This document shows positions 17,973 to 25,533 of a stretch of 64,000 bases of DNA, in pieces (position 1 is the first letter of the stretch; every line of letters begins with the position of its first letter). The translations under genes were made by a program, and so were the position numbers. The notes under the pieces are model-generated. The model made no database searches, was not told the origin of the DNA, and saw nothing but the letters and a program-made list of their open reading frames with translations. This stretch comes from Janthinobacterium sp. 17J80-10 (GTDB taxonomy: Bacteria > Pseudomonadota > Gammaproteobacteria > Burkholderiales > Burkholderiaceae_D), in assembly GCF_004114795.1 (NCBI RefSeq), contig NZ_CP035311.1, forward strand, positions 620,001-684,000. The letters are read 5' to 3'.

Positions 17973-19360
17973 TGACGTCGCTTGCAAATGGCGCAGGCAG
18001 CACCGCCACTGCCGAGGCCGGCGCCACTGCCGAGGCCAGCGCGGTGGCGCCGGCCTCGGCAGTGGCGCGCCCCTGGCGGCGTGCGTTGGCCTGGCTGGCG
18101 TTTCTCGGGCCTTTCTTTTTTATTAGCTATGGCTTCGCCAACTGGTGGGCCGGCCAGCTGGCGCAGGTGGAATCGGTGGTATTCGGCTGGGAGCTGCATA
18201 TCCCATTCCTCGATTGGACCATCCTGCCCTACATGTCCATCGATGCCTTTTATGCGGTCTCGCTGTTCGTGTGCGCCACCCGCGCCGAACTGGATGCCCA
18301 TGCGCGGCGCCTGTTTGCCGCCACCCTGATTTCAGTTGCCTGCTTTTTGCTGTTTCCCTTGCAATTCAGCTTCGCGCGGCCCGAGACCAGCGGCTTCAAC
18401 GGCATGCTGTTTGATATCCTGACCGGCTTCGACAAGCCCTTCAACCAGGCGCCGTCGCTGCACATCAGCCTGCTCTTATTGCTATGGGTGGTCTATGCGC
18501 GCCACCTGCGCGGCGCAGTCTTGTGGCTCTTGCATGTCTGGTTCGCACTGATTGGCATTTCCGTGTTTACCACCTTCCAGCATCACGTCATCGACGGCTT
18601 TACCGGTTTTGCGGTTGGCGTCATCTGCCTGTACCTGTTTCCCGATGCGCCGCTGGCATGGTCGCGTCATGGCAGCGAGGACGCGGGCGTGCGCCGCCGG
18701 CTACAGCGTTATTACCTGACCGGCGCCGCGCTATGCCTGGCGCTGGCGTATGGCTTGCGCGGATGGGCTTGGCTGCTGCTGTGGCCGGGCGCAGCACTAT
18801 TTCTGGTGGGCCTGGCCTACGTGCATTTCGGTCCTGCAGTCTTTCAGAAGCGCGACGGCTGCCAGAGCCGGGCTGCGCGTATTTTGCTGGCGCCGTACCG
18901 GGTTGGCGCCTGGCTGTCGTCGCGGTGGTTCACGCGCGCCGGTGCGCCGAGCGCCGAAGTGGCGCCCGGCATCTGGATCGGCCGTGCACCGGGCGGGGCC
19001 GACTGGCGGCATTTCCAGCCGGCCGGTATGCTCGACCTCACAGCGGAATTTCATGCCGGCGCCAATGCCGCGCGCCTGCATCATCGCAACGTGCCGATGC
19101 TGGACCTGGTGGCGCCCACGCAAAGCGAGTTGCGCCGTGCGGTGGCCGCGCTCGACGAGCTGCATGCGCGCAATGCACCCGTGCTGGTGCATTGCGCGCT
19201 GGGCTATTCGCGCAGCGCGTTGGTCGTCGCCGCCTGGTTGCTGCGGCGCAATCTGGTGCAATCGCCAGCGCAGGCTATCGCCAGAGTGCGCGCGACACGG
19301 CCGCAGATCGTTTTGAATCCGGCGTTCGAGCAGGCGCTGGCGGAGTTCGCCCGTGGATGA
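17972..19360 (+). CDS. ynbD: PAP2 phosphatase - dual-specificity phosphatase fusion, YnbD-like
   Basis: A 462-residue membrane protein resembling E. coli YnbD. The N-terminal half has about six helices and PAP2-like motifs: PSLHISL and the later HHVIDGF (H-x3-D). The C-terminal cytosolic domain is a cysteine phosphatase with P-loop HCALGYSRS (Cys408, Arg414) and the general-acid loop region near MLDLVAPT. PAP2 enzymes remove phosphate from lipid phosphates, so a phospholipid phosphate intermediate is a likely substrate. Residues 9-33 are an Ala-rich tract encoded by a DNA inverted repeat (18004-18067). The first base of ATG is the last base of the previous stop. Confidence 0.85.
   Translation: MTSLANGAGSTATAEAGATAEASAVAPASAVARPWRRALAWLAFLGPFFFISYGFANWWAGQLAQVESVVFGWELHIPFLDWTILPYMSIDAFYAVSLFVCATRAELDAHARRLFAATLISVACFLLFPLQFSFARPETSGFNGMLFDILTGFDKPFNQAPSLHISLLLLLWVVYARHLRGAVLWLLHVWFALIGISVFTTFQHHVIDGFTGFAVGVICLYLFPDAPLAWSRHGSEDAGVRRRLQRYYLTGAALCLALAYGLRGWAWLLLWPGAALFLVGLAYVHFGPAVFQKRDGCQSRAARILLAPYRVGAWLSSRWFTRAGAPSAEVAPGIWIGRAPGGADWRHFQPAGMLDLTAEFHAGANAARLHHRNVPMLDLVAPTQSELRRAVAALDELHARNAPVLVHCALGYSRSALVVAAWLLRRNLVQSPAQAIARVRATRPQIVLNPAFEQALAEFARG
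18004..18067. repeat. Perfect 22-base inverted repeat inside the start of ynbD
   Basis: The arm 18004-18025 is the exact reverse complement of 18046-18067, with a 20-base spacer. The spacer also begins a second direct copy of GCCACTGCCGAGGCC (18005-18019 and 18023-18037), so the right arm can pair with either copy. The repeat starts 32 bases after the ynbD start codon and encodes only an Ala-rich linker. Confidence 0.9.
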
Positions 19361-19844
19361 TGCGGGCGCACGCGAAGCAGCGACTCTGACGGCATCCGCA
19401 TCGCAGGTGCCGGACGAAACGGTGAGTGCCGGCGTGCTGAGCGCTTTTCTGCGAGCCGGCAGGGTGGTCGATCATGCATCTTCGCTATTGTTGCTGGCAT
19501 TGACGCTGTTGTCTTTGGCGCAACCGGTCGGCACTGTGCATCTGGCCTTCCTGGGAATTGCGCTGGCACTTGCCATGGCCGAAAAATACTATGCCTGGCG
19601 TGTTGCCCTGGATGACCGGCTGTTTGAGGTTTTGCTGCGTCATGCGGGGCAGGCGCAGCAATTCGATGCCGCGCTGGCGCACATGCTAGGCCGGCAGGCG
19701 CCGGTTGGCGGGCGTTCCCTGCAGGGGCGCTGTCAGGGCGCGCGCCGCCTGCTGCTGCGCCAAGCGCTGTGCCTGGGTGGGCAAGTGGTCGCGACTGCAG
19801 TCATCTTTCTGCTGCAAATCGCAAAAATGATGCCGCCGGCTTGA
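19353..19844 (+). CDS. Small membrane protein ending the lipid operon
   Basis: A 163-residue protein of unknown family, starting at GTG 19353 and overlapping the end of ynbD by 8 bases; no in-frame ATG is nearby. A hydrophobic double span (ASSLLLLALTLLSLAQPVGT and LAFLGIALALAMAEKYYAW) lies at about residues 37-85. A further hydrophobic stretch (VVATAVIFLLQIAKMM) is near the C-terminus. The Arg-rich middle (GRCQGARRLLLRQ) would be cytosolic. By position it is probably an accessory subunit of the lipid pathway. I do not recognise a domain. Confidence 0.7.
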   Translation: MDDAGAREAATLTASASQVPDETVSAGVLSAFLRAGRVVDHASSLLLLALTLLSLAQPVGTVHLAFLGIALALAMAEKYYAWRVALDDRLFEVLLRHAGQAQQFDAALAHMLGRQAPVGGRSLQGRCQGARRLLLRQALCLGGQVVATAVIFLLQIAKMMPPA

Positions 19845-19887
19845 CAGTGTGGTTTGACGGCAGCAGCCGACTTGGTTATTCTTACGA

Positions 19888-19945
19888 GGTGGCGCCGATT
19901 TGATATCAGCTTGCGGGCGCATGATAAATACGGCTAAAGCGTGCT
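19888..19945 (+). ncRNA. SAM-II riboswitch aptamer upstream of metX
   Basis: The segment carries the conserved SAM-II blocks in order: P1 5' arm GCGCC (19892-19896), GATTTGA (19897-19903), P1 3' arm GGCGC (19916-19920), ATGATAAATA (19921-19930) and GGCTAAA (19932-19938). The order and spacing agree with the published metX SAM-II aptamer (marine metagenome sequence, PDB 2QWY), as I remember it. SAM binding folds a pseudoknot that sequesters GGCTAAA. The aptamer sits directly in front of a methionine gene, as expected for this class. Confidence 0.88.
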
Positions 19946-19967
19946 TGGTACAAGTTCGAATTTAGCC
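19932..19967 (+). promoter_or_regulatory. Predicted antiterminator of the SAM-II switch
   Basis: GGCTAAA (19932-19938), part of the aptamer, is exactly complementary to TTTAGCC (19961-19967), which includes the left arm of the terminator. Between them CTTG (19944-19947) and CAAG (19951-19954) can form a small inner hairpin. Without SAM this pairing would prevent terminator formation. Confidence 0.65.
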
Positions 19968-19997
19968 CGACGCGCATGGCGCTTTCGGGCTTTTTTA
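19964..19997 (+). terminator. Riboswitch-controlled intrinsic terminator in the metX leader
   Basis: AGCCCGA (19964-19970) pairs with TCGGGCT (19985-19991) around a loop with its own short GCGC/GCGC pairing, followed by TTTTTT. It ends about ten bases before the metX ATG and is the expression platform of the SAM-II aptamer. It may also end transcripts from the lipid operon. Confidence 0.85.
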
Positions 19998-20007
19998 TTA
20001 TCTAAAA

Positions 20008-21156
20008 ATGACATCCATCGGAATCGTCTCGCCGCAGTCGATGCAGTTCAGTGAGCCGCTGCCGCTTCAGGGGGGCTCGTCGCTCTCCGGCTATACGCTG
20101 GTGTATGAAACCTACGGCAAGCTCAATGCCGACCGGTCCAATGCCGTGCTGGTTTGCCATGCCCTGAATGCCTCGCACCACGTGGCGGGTTATTACCTGA
20201 ACGACAAGGGCGAAAAGGTCATTGGCTGGTGGGACAACATGGTCGGCCCCGGCAAGCCGCTTGACACCGACAAGTTCTTTGTCATCGGCGTCAACAACCT
20301 CGGTTCCTGTTTCGGCTCGACCGGCCCCATGCACATCAATCCGTCCACCGGCAAGCCTTATGGCGCCAGCTTTCCCGTCGTGACGGTGGAAGACTGGGTC
20401 GATGCCCAGGCACGCCTGGCCGATGCGCTCGGCATCGAGCAGTTCGCAGCCGTCATGGGCGGCTCGCTGGGCGGCATGCAGGCGCTGGCCTGGAGCCTGC
20501 GCTACCCCAAGCGCGTGCGCCATTGCGTGGTGATCGCCTCGACGCCGAAGCTGTCGGCGCAGAACATCGCCTTCAACGATGTCGCGCGCCAGGCAATCCT
20601 GACCGATCCCGATTTCCACGGCGGCGACTTCTATGCGCACGGCGTGGTCCCCAAGCGCGGCTTGCGGGTGGCGCGCATGATCGGCCACATTACCTACCTG
20701 TCAGACGACGACATGGCGGAAAAATTCGGCCGTGACCTGCGCTCGGACAAATACCAGTTCGATTTCGGCATCGATTTCGAGATCGAATCCTACCTGCGCT
20801 ACCAGGGCGACAAGTTTTCCGAATACTTCGACGCCAATACTTACCTGTTGATCACCAAGGCGCTGGATTACTTCGATCCCGCGCGCGAATTCGATGGCGA
20901 CCTGGCGCGCACGCTGGCCTCTACCCAAGCACAGTTCCTGCTGGTGTCGTTCACCACGGACTGGCGTTTTTCACCGGCACGCAGCCGCGAGATGGTGCGG
21001 GCCCTGGTCAACAACAAGCGCCGGGTTTCCTATGCCGAGATCGATGCGCCGCACGGCCACGACGCCTTCCTGCTGGAAGACGCACGCTACCTGCGCACGG
21101 TGCATACGTATTACGACAGGGTGTGGCAGGAAATCGCCGCCGGAGGTGCCGCATGA
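20008..21156 (+). CDS. metX: Homoserine O-acyltransferase MetX
   Basis: A 382-residue alpha/beta-hydrolase-fold enzyme activating homoserine for methionine synthesis. The nucleophile is Ser153 in GGSLGGMQ. Substrate-site blocks [12 protein letters not shown] (96-107) and the C-terminal [15 protein letters not shown] with the catalytic His are present. Many betaproteobacterial MetX proteins use succinyl-CoA rather than acetyl-CoA, and I cannot decide which from sequence by eye. The ATG at 20008 has no strong ribosome site, the 5' side being the terminator T-run and an A-rich stretch. Expression should be switched off by SAM through the leader. metW follows with an ATGA overlap. Confidence 0.93.
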   Translation: MTSIGIVSPQSMQFSEPLPLQGGSSLSGYTLVYETYGKLNADRSNAVLVCHALNASHHVAGYYLNDKGEKVIGWWDNMVGPGKPLDTDKFFVIGVNNLGSCFGSTGPMHINPSTGKPYGASFPVVTVEDWVDAQARLADALGIEQFAAVMGGSLGGMQALAWSLRYPKRVRHCVVIASTPKLSAQNIAFNDVARQAILTDPDFHGGDFYAHGVVPKRGLRVARMIGHITYLSDDDMAEKFGRDLRSDKYQFDFGIDFEIESYLRYQGDKFSEYFDANTYLLITKALDYFDPAREFDGDLARTLASTQAQFLLVSFTTDWRFSPARSREMVRALVNNKRRVSYAEIDAPHGHDAFLLEDARYLRTVHTYYDRVWQEIAAGGAA

Positions 21157-21761
21157 ATTTTGATGAATTGCGCCGCGAGCGCCCCGACCTGGCCTTCATC
21201 GCCCACTGGGTGGCGCCGGCCTCGCATGTACTCGACCTGGGTTGCGGCGATGGCGTCATGCTCGACCATTTGCGCAGCGATAAGGGTTGCAACGGCTATG
21301 GCATCGAAATCGATGACGACAAGATCCCGGTCTGTATCGCCCGCGGCGTCTCGGTGATCCAGCAAGACCTTGAAGCGGGTCTGGCCATGTTCGATGACAA
21401 CGCTTTCGACGTGGTGCTGTGCCTGTCGGCGTTGCAAATGATGAAGGATGTCGAGGGCGTGCTGCGCGAAATTACCCGCGTCGGCCGCGAAGCTATCGTG
21501 TCCTTTCCCAACTTCGCCCATTGGCCGCACCGCCTGTCCCTGATCCGCGGCCGCATGCCGGTATCGAAGTCGCTGCCGTACGAATGGTATGACACGCCCA
21601 ATATGCGGTTTGCCACGATCGGCGATTTTGCGGAACTTGCCAACAAGGTGGGGCTCGAAGTGCTTGAATTTATCGCGTTGCATGAAGGTAAGCCTATTGC
21701 CTTTTTGCCAAACTGGCGCGGCAGCCTGGCGGTATTCCGCCTGCGTAAAAAGAACGATTAA
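21153..21761 (+). CDS. metW: Methionine biosynthesis protein MetW
   Basis: A 202-residue class I methyltransferase-fold protein with motif [12 protein letters not shown] (32-42) and the acidic [11 protein letters not shown] strand end. MetW is paired with MetX in many proteobacteria and, where tested, is needed with it for homoserine acylation. Start ATG 21153 overlaps the metX stop and follows GGAGG. The small-molecule role of the methyltransferase fold is not certain. Confidence 0.92.
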   Translation: MNFDELRRERPDLAFIAHWVAPASHVLDLGCGDGVMLDHLRSDKGCNGYGIEIDDDKIPVCIARGVSVIQQDLEAGLAMFDDNAFDVVLCLSALQMMKDVEGVLREITRVGREAIVSFPNFAHWPHRLSLIRGRMPVSKSLPYEWYDTPNMRFATIGDFAELANKVGLEVLEFIALHEGKPIAFLPNWRGSLAVFRLRKKND

Positions 21762-21770
21762 GATCCCTTC

Positions 21771-23141
21771 ATGAGCCAGCCTCCCGTTACCCTCCCGAAC
21801 CCGCCGGCCCAGGATCATTCCGGCGCGCATAATCCAGGCGCAGCGATTGCGGCCGAAGAGGGCATGAAGTCCAAGGCGCGCATTCGTGACGCGTTCCTGC
21901 AACCGTCGGCCTGGACGCTCTTTTTCTTCGGCTTCGCTTCCGGGCTGCCCTTCCTGCTGGTGGCCGGCACGCTGGCCTACTGGTTGAGGGAAAACGGCAT
22001 TACGTTGAAGGACATCACCATGATCGCCAGCGCGGGCATGGCCTATTCCTTCAAGTTCCTGTGGGCCCCGCTGGTCGACCGCCTGCGGCTGCCGCTGCTG
22101 GGCCGGCTTGGGCAGCGCCGCAGCTGGCTGCTGCTGGCGCAGGTCGCGGTGATGGTCGGGCTGGGCGCAATGGCTTCCGTGACGCCCTCGCAACTGGGGC
22201 TTTTCGTCGGTCTGACGCTGCTGGTGGCGTTTGCCGGCGCCACCCTGGATATTGTGGTGGATGCCTATCGCATCGAGATTGCTCCGGTCGAAGCGCAAGG
22301 CGCGCTGGTGGCCACCTATTCGCTGGGCTACCGGATTGCGCTGATCGTCTCCGGTGCGCTGGCGCTGGTGCTGGCCGACCATACCATCTGGCCCAACGTC
22401 TACCGGGCGATGGCCCTGTTCATGCTCGTGCCGATCGTGGCGAACCTGCTGGCGCGCGAGCCGGAAGTGCTGCGCGAACATGCGCAAAGCTGGGCCCAGG
22501 GCATGCGCGAGGGCGTGGTCGAGCCGTTTGCCGATTTCTTTCGCCGCTTCGGCGGGCGGGTGGGGCTTTGCATCCTGCTCTTCATCCTGCTTTTCAAGAT
22601 TTCCGACCAGGCCCTGGTCGGGGGCATCATGGGACCGTTCTACCTGGACCAGGGCTTCACCAAGACGCAAATCGCCACCATTTCCAAGGTCTACGGCATC
22701 TGGGTGGGCATCGGCGGCGCCTTCCTCGGCGGCGTCGCGGTCGTGCGCTGGGGAGTCGAACGCGCGCTCCTGGCGGGTATCGTCCTGGGAGCACTCTCCA
22801 ACCTGCTGTACCTTGGGCTGATCGGCGCCAACGGCGACGTGGCCATGCTGACCTTCGTGATTTCCGGTGAAAACCTGGCGCAGGGCGTGCTGGGCACCAC
22901 TGCCGTGGCCTACCTCTCGGCGCTGGTGAACCAGCGTTATACGGCTACCCAATATGCGCTGTTCAGCTCGCTCATTACCCTGCCGGGCAAGGCGCTGGGA
23001 TTTTATTCGGGCCGCATCGTCGAGGCCGTGGGGTACGCCCCCTACTTCTGGATCACAACGCTGGCAATCGTGCCTGCGATTGGCCTGTACTTCTGGCTGC
23101 GGCCGCGGGTCAGGCTGGATGGCGAAGCCGGCGCAAGTTGA
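21771..23141 (+). CDS. ampG: AmpG-family muropeptide permease (MFS)
   Basis: A 456-residue, 12-14 helix major facilitator protein. The segment AWTLFFFGFASGLPFLLVAG and the KFLWAPLVDR loop after the second helix are typical of AmpG, which imports anhydro-muropeptides (GlcNAc-anhMurNAc peptides) for cell-wall recycling. A hydrophilic N-terminal stretch of about 40 residues precedes the first helix. It begins 9 bases after metW and is followed 12 bases later by an M48 peptidase gene. A functional link with metXW is not evident; co-transcription would make it partly SAM-controlled. Confidence 0.85.
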   Translation: MSQPPVTLPNPPAQDHSGAHNPGAAIAAEEGMKSKARIRDAFLQPSAWTLFFFGFASGLPFLLVAGTLAYWLRENGITLKDITMIASAGMAYSFKFLWAPLVDRLRLPLLGRLGQRRSWLLLAQVAVMVGLGAMASVTPSQLGLFVGLTLLVAFAGATLDIVVDAYRIEIAPVEAQGALVATYSLGYRIALIVSGALALVLADHTIWPNVYRAMALFMLVPIVANLLAREPEVLREHAQSWAQGMREGVVEPFADFFRRFGGRVGLCILLFILLFKISDQALVGGIMGPFYLDQGFTKTQIATISKVYGIWVGIGGAFLGGVAVVRWGVERALLAGIVLGALSNLLYLGLIGANGDVAMLTFVISGENLAQGVLGTTAVAYLSALVNQRYTATQYALFSSLITLPGKALGFYSGRIVEAVGYAPYFWITTLAIVPAIGLYFWLRPRVRLDGEAGAS

Positions 23142-23153
23142 GGAGTCATTGAC

Positions 23154-24074
23154 ATGATTACCCGGTTCCCGATTGACCGTTTCGCCAGTGCATTGGCGCT
23201 GCTGTGCCTGTTGGGTGTGGCTGCGCCGGGGCAGGCGCAGCCAGCCGCAGAAGAAAGCAAGGAAGAGGGCGTAAAGGTCGGCAAGATGTCTTCGCTGCGC
23301 AACCTGGTGCCGGAAGAACAGCTCGAAGCCGCCGCCACCCAGCAATACACCGCCATGAAGCAGCAGGCACAGCAACAGAATGCCCTGGCGCCGGATAGTC
23401 ACCCCCAAGTACGGCGCCTGCGCGCCATCGCCGGCAAGCTGGTGCCGCAAGCCTTGCGCTGGAATCCCCGTGCCGCCGACTGGAAATGGGAAGTTAACCT
23501 GATCGGCTCGAAGGATGTGAATGCCTTTTGCATGCCGGGAGGAAAAATCGCTTTTTATACCGGCTTGCTGGAACGCTTGCAGTTGACCGACGACGAAGTG
23601 GCCATCGTCATGGGCCATGAAATCGCCCATGCCCTGCGCGAGCATGGCCGCGAGCGCGCTGCCAAGTCGGGATTGGCCAATGCCGGCGCCAAGCTGGCCG
23701 GCATTGGCTTGTCGGCGCTGCTTGGCATCGATGCTAACCTGACCACGGCTGCCACCGGCCTTGGGGCGAGCCTGACGATGCTGAAGTTTTCGCGCGACGA
23801 TGAAACCGAGGCCGACGTGGTCGGGCTCGACATTGCTGCCCGCGCCGGCTATGACCCGCGCGCCGGCGTCGCCCTGTGGCACAAGATGGCCCAGCTCAGC
23901 CAGAGTGCCCCGCCACAATGGCTTTCTTCCCATCCGGCCGGCCAGAACCGCATCGCCGAGATGCAGAAGCATCTGCCGGCAGTCTTGCCGCTGTATTCCC
24001 GGGCAAAGGGTGTGGCGCAGCAGTCACTGCCGCCGTACCGCAGCAACGTCAAGGGCATCGCGCCTGTTTCCTGA
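23154..24074 (+). CDS. Periplasmic M48 family zinc metallopeptidase
   Basis: A 306-residue secreted peptidase with a signal peptide ending near GQAQ (residue 29). Zinc site HEIAH is at residues 155-159 with the third ligand Glu in DDETEADVVG. The AFCMPGGKIAFYTGLL stretch is the conserved substrate strand. Family relatives (LoiP, BepA, YcaL) act in outer-membrane protein quality control. Unlike LoiP I see no lipobox, and unlike BepA no TPR domain after the peptidase, so it is a minimal periplasmic M48. The gene is 12 bases after ampG. Confidence 0.88.
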   Translation: MITRFPIDRFASALALLCLLGVAAPGQAQPAAEESKEEGVKVGKMSSLRNLVPEEQLEAAATQQYTAMKQQAQQQNALAPDSHPQVRRLRAIAGKLVPQALRWNPRAADWKWEVNLIGSKDVNAFCMPGGKIAFYTGLLERLQLTDDEVAIVMGHEIAHALREHGRERAAKSGLANAGAKLAGIGLSALLGIDANLTTAATGLGASLTMLKFSRDDETEADVVGLDIAARAGYDPRAGVALWHKMAQLSQSAPPQWLSSHPAGQNRIAEMQKHLPAVLPLYSRAKGVAQQSLPPYRSNVKGIAPVS

Positions 24075-24313
24075 CAAGTTACTTCCGCAGCCGTCATGTT
24101 TTTGCGCCCCGGTCGGATGCAATGGAAGAGCCGGTCTCATGTCAATAGCGCAATTAATTATTGCCTTGGGGAAAATTAAGTCTCGGCGTATACTTCCCCT
24201 GACTTCAAGGCTATTCAGCCCCTGCCGCATTTGCCCAGTAAATTTTCCTTGTCATTTTCCCTATTGAGCATAATCGCAATGAAGATGGCTCCTCTAACCC
24301 AGAAATATTAAAA
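24075..24313. other. Intergenic region before the HD-GYP pair
   Basis: 239 bases without a gene. A possible promoter is TTGGGG (start of the run near 24168) with TATACT 17 bases downstream, near 24191-24196. I see no clear terminator for the M48 gene. Confidence 0.3.
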
Positions 24314-25531
24314 ATGACTAATTTCCTGGCAATCCTGTCAGGCGGCGGCGTGATTCTGCTTATCGTTGCTTTTTTTCTGGTCGCAGGCAATTTCGCTGGC
24401 GCGTACTTATCGGCGCGACACCAGCATTTATTTCGCAACGCGCTATTCGTCGTGACTGCCATGGCGGTGCTCAGATTTCCGCTACAGGTAAATGGCGATG
24501 TATTGCTCGACCAGCGCGGCGCAATTCTTGCGGTAGCGGCAATATTTGGTGGTGGTCCTGCACTCGCGGCCACCGCGGCGGCGATGCTGGCATATCGCGC
24601 CTATCTGGGCGGTAGTGCCATGCTGGCCGGCTTGCTCGGCATTGTCTTCACTTTCCTTGTTTGCGGGGCCTTGAATTATTGGTGGCGTCGGCGAACCGGC
24701 ACGCGCGCAGCCAGCATAGGCCTGATCGCCGTGGCCGGCGTCATGGCCGGCGTATGTTCGGCGTTGACGTTGTTGCTTGTGCCGCCGGTGGCAGGGGCAT
24801 GGGCATTGTTTCAGCAGGAAGGGGCTAGCATGTTCCTGGTGCAAGTTGTTTCGACTTGCCTGTTCGGCTTCCTGTTGAAACTGCATGTCGAGCGTCAGCA
24901 CAGCAGCGAAGTGCTTGCAGAGAAAAACATTGCCTTGCGCAACACGCTTGAACAAGCGATTGGCGCGCTGTCGATGGCCATGATGCATCGCGATCCCGGC
25001 GTGGCCAGCCATGAGAAGCGGGTTGCAGAATTGGCAGCGGCAATCGGCACCGAACTGGGCTTTGAGGGCGAGCGCCTGAAAGGACTGAAGCTGGCGGCAT
25101 TGATACATGACATTGGCAAAATCCAGTTGCCCGCAGAGATATTGATGCGCCCACGCAAGCTTTCCGAGGAAGAGTTCAGCCTGGTCCAGCTGCATGCAGA
25201 AAATGGCTATCAGATTCTGAAAGAGATTGAATTTCCCTGGCCTTTGGCCGAAATCATCCGTCAGCATCACGAGGATTACGACGGTGGCGGTTATCCACGG
25301 GGGTTGGCGGGGGCGCAAATTCTGCTCGAAGCGCGCATTATCCGGGTGGCCGACAGCATGGAGGCCATGCTGTCGCACAGGCCGTTCCGCCGGGCCTACG
25401 ATGTCGAATATGCAGCCGCGCGCCTGCAAGTGGGGGAACAGACATTGTATGATCCCGAGGTGGTGAAAGCTTGTCTGCGACTCGTTCGCGACCAGGGTTT
25501 TCCCGTGTCTTGTAATGAGCAAGCTGCCTGA
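24314..25531 (+). CDS. Membrane-bound HD-GYP domain protein (c-di-GMP phosphodiesterase)
   Basis: A 405-residue protein. Residues 1-190 contain five to six membrane helices resembling the 5TM (5TMR-LYT) sensory module. A short coiled linker follows, and residues about 220-400 form an HD-GYP domain. The catalytic metal set is complete: HDIGK, the HAENGYQIL histidine, HHEDYDGGGYPRGL (HHExxDGxGYP) and VADSMEAML. It should therefore degrade c-di-GMP (to pGpG or GMP) at the membrane in response to an unknown signal. It stops 2 bases before the next HD-GYP gene starts. Confidence 0.9.
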   Translation: MTNFLAILSGGGVILLIVAFFLVAGNFAGAYLSARHQHLFRNALFVVTAMAVLRFPLQVNGDVLLDQRGAILAVAAIFGGGPALAATAAAMLAYRAYLGGSAMLAGLLGIVFTFLVCGALNYWWRRRTGTRAASIGLIAVAGVMAGVCSALTLLLVPPVAGAWALFQQEGASMFLVQVVSTCLFGFLLKLHVERQHSSEVLAEKNIALRNTLEQAIGALSMAMMHRDPGVASHEKRVAELAAAIGTELGFEGERLKGLKLAALIHDIGKIQLPAEILMRPRKLSEEEFSLVQLHAENGYQILKEIEFPWPLAEIIRQHHEDYDGGGYPRGLAGAQILLEARIIRVADSMEAMLSHRPFRRAYDVEYAAARLQVGEQTLYDPEVVKACLRLVRDQGFPVSCNEQAA

Positions 25532-25533
25532 CC

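Noticed and set aside
19845-20007. A tRNA or protein gene between the lipid operon and metX
   Set aside because: No cloverleaf or good open frame; the segment is explained by the SAM-II aptamer and terminator.
21111-23972. A 953-codon open frame on the minus strand
   Set aside because: It is antisense to metW, ampG and the M48 peptidase, whose proteins are clearly recognisable. The frame is open because of high GC content, and its predicted sequence is rich in His, Gln and Arg with no domain.
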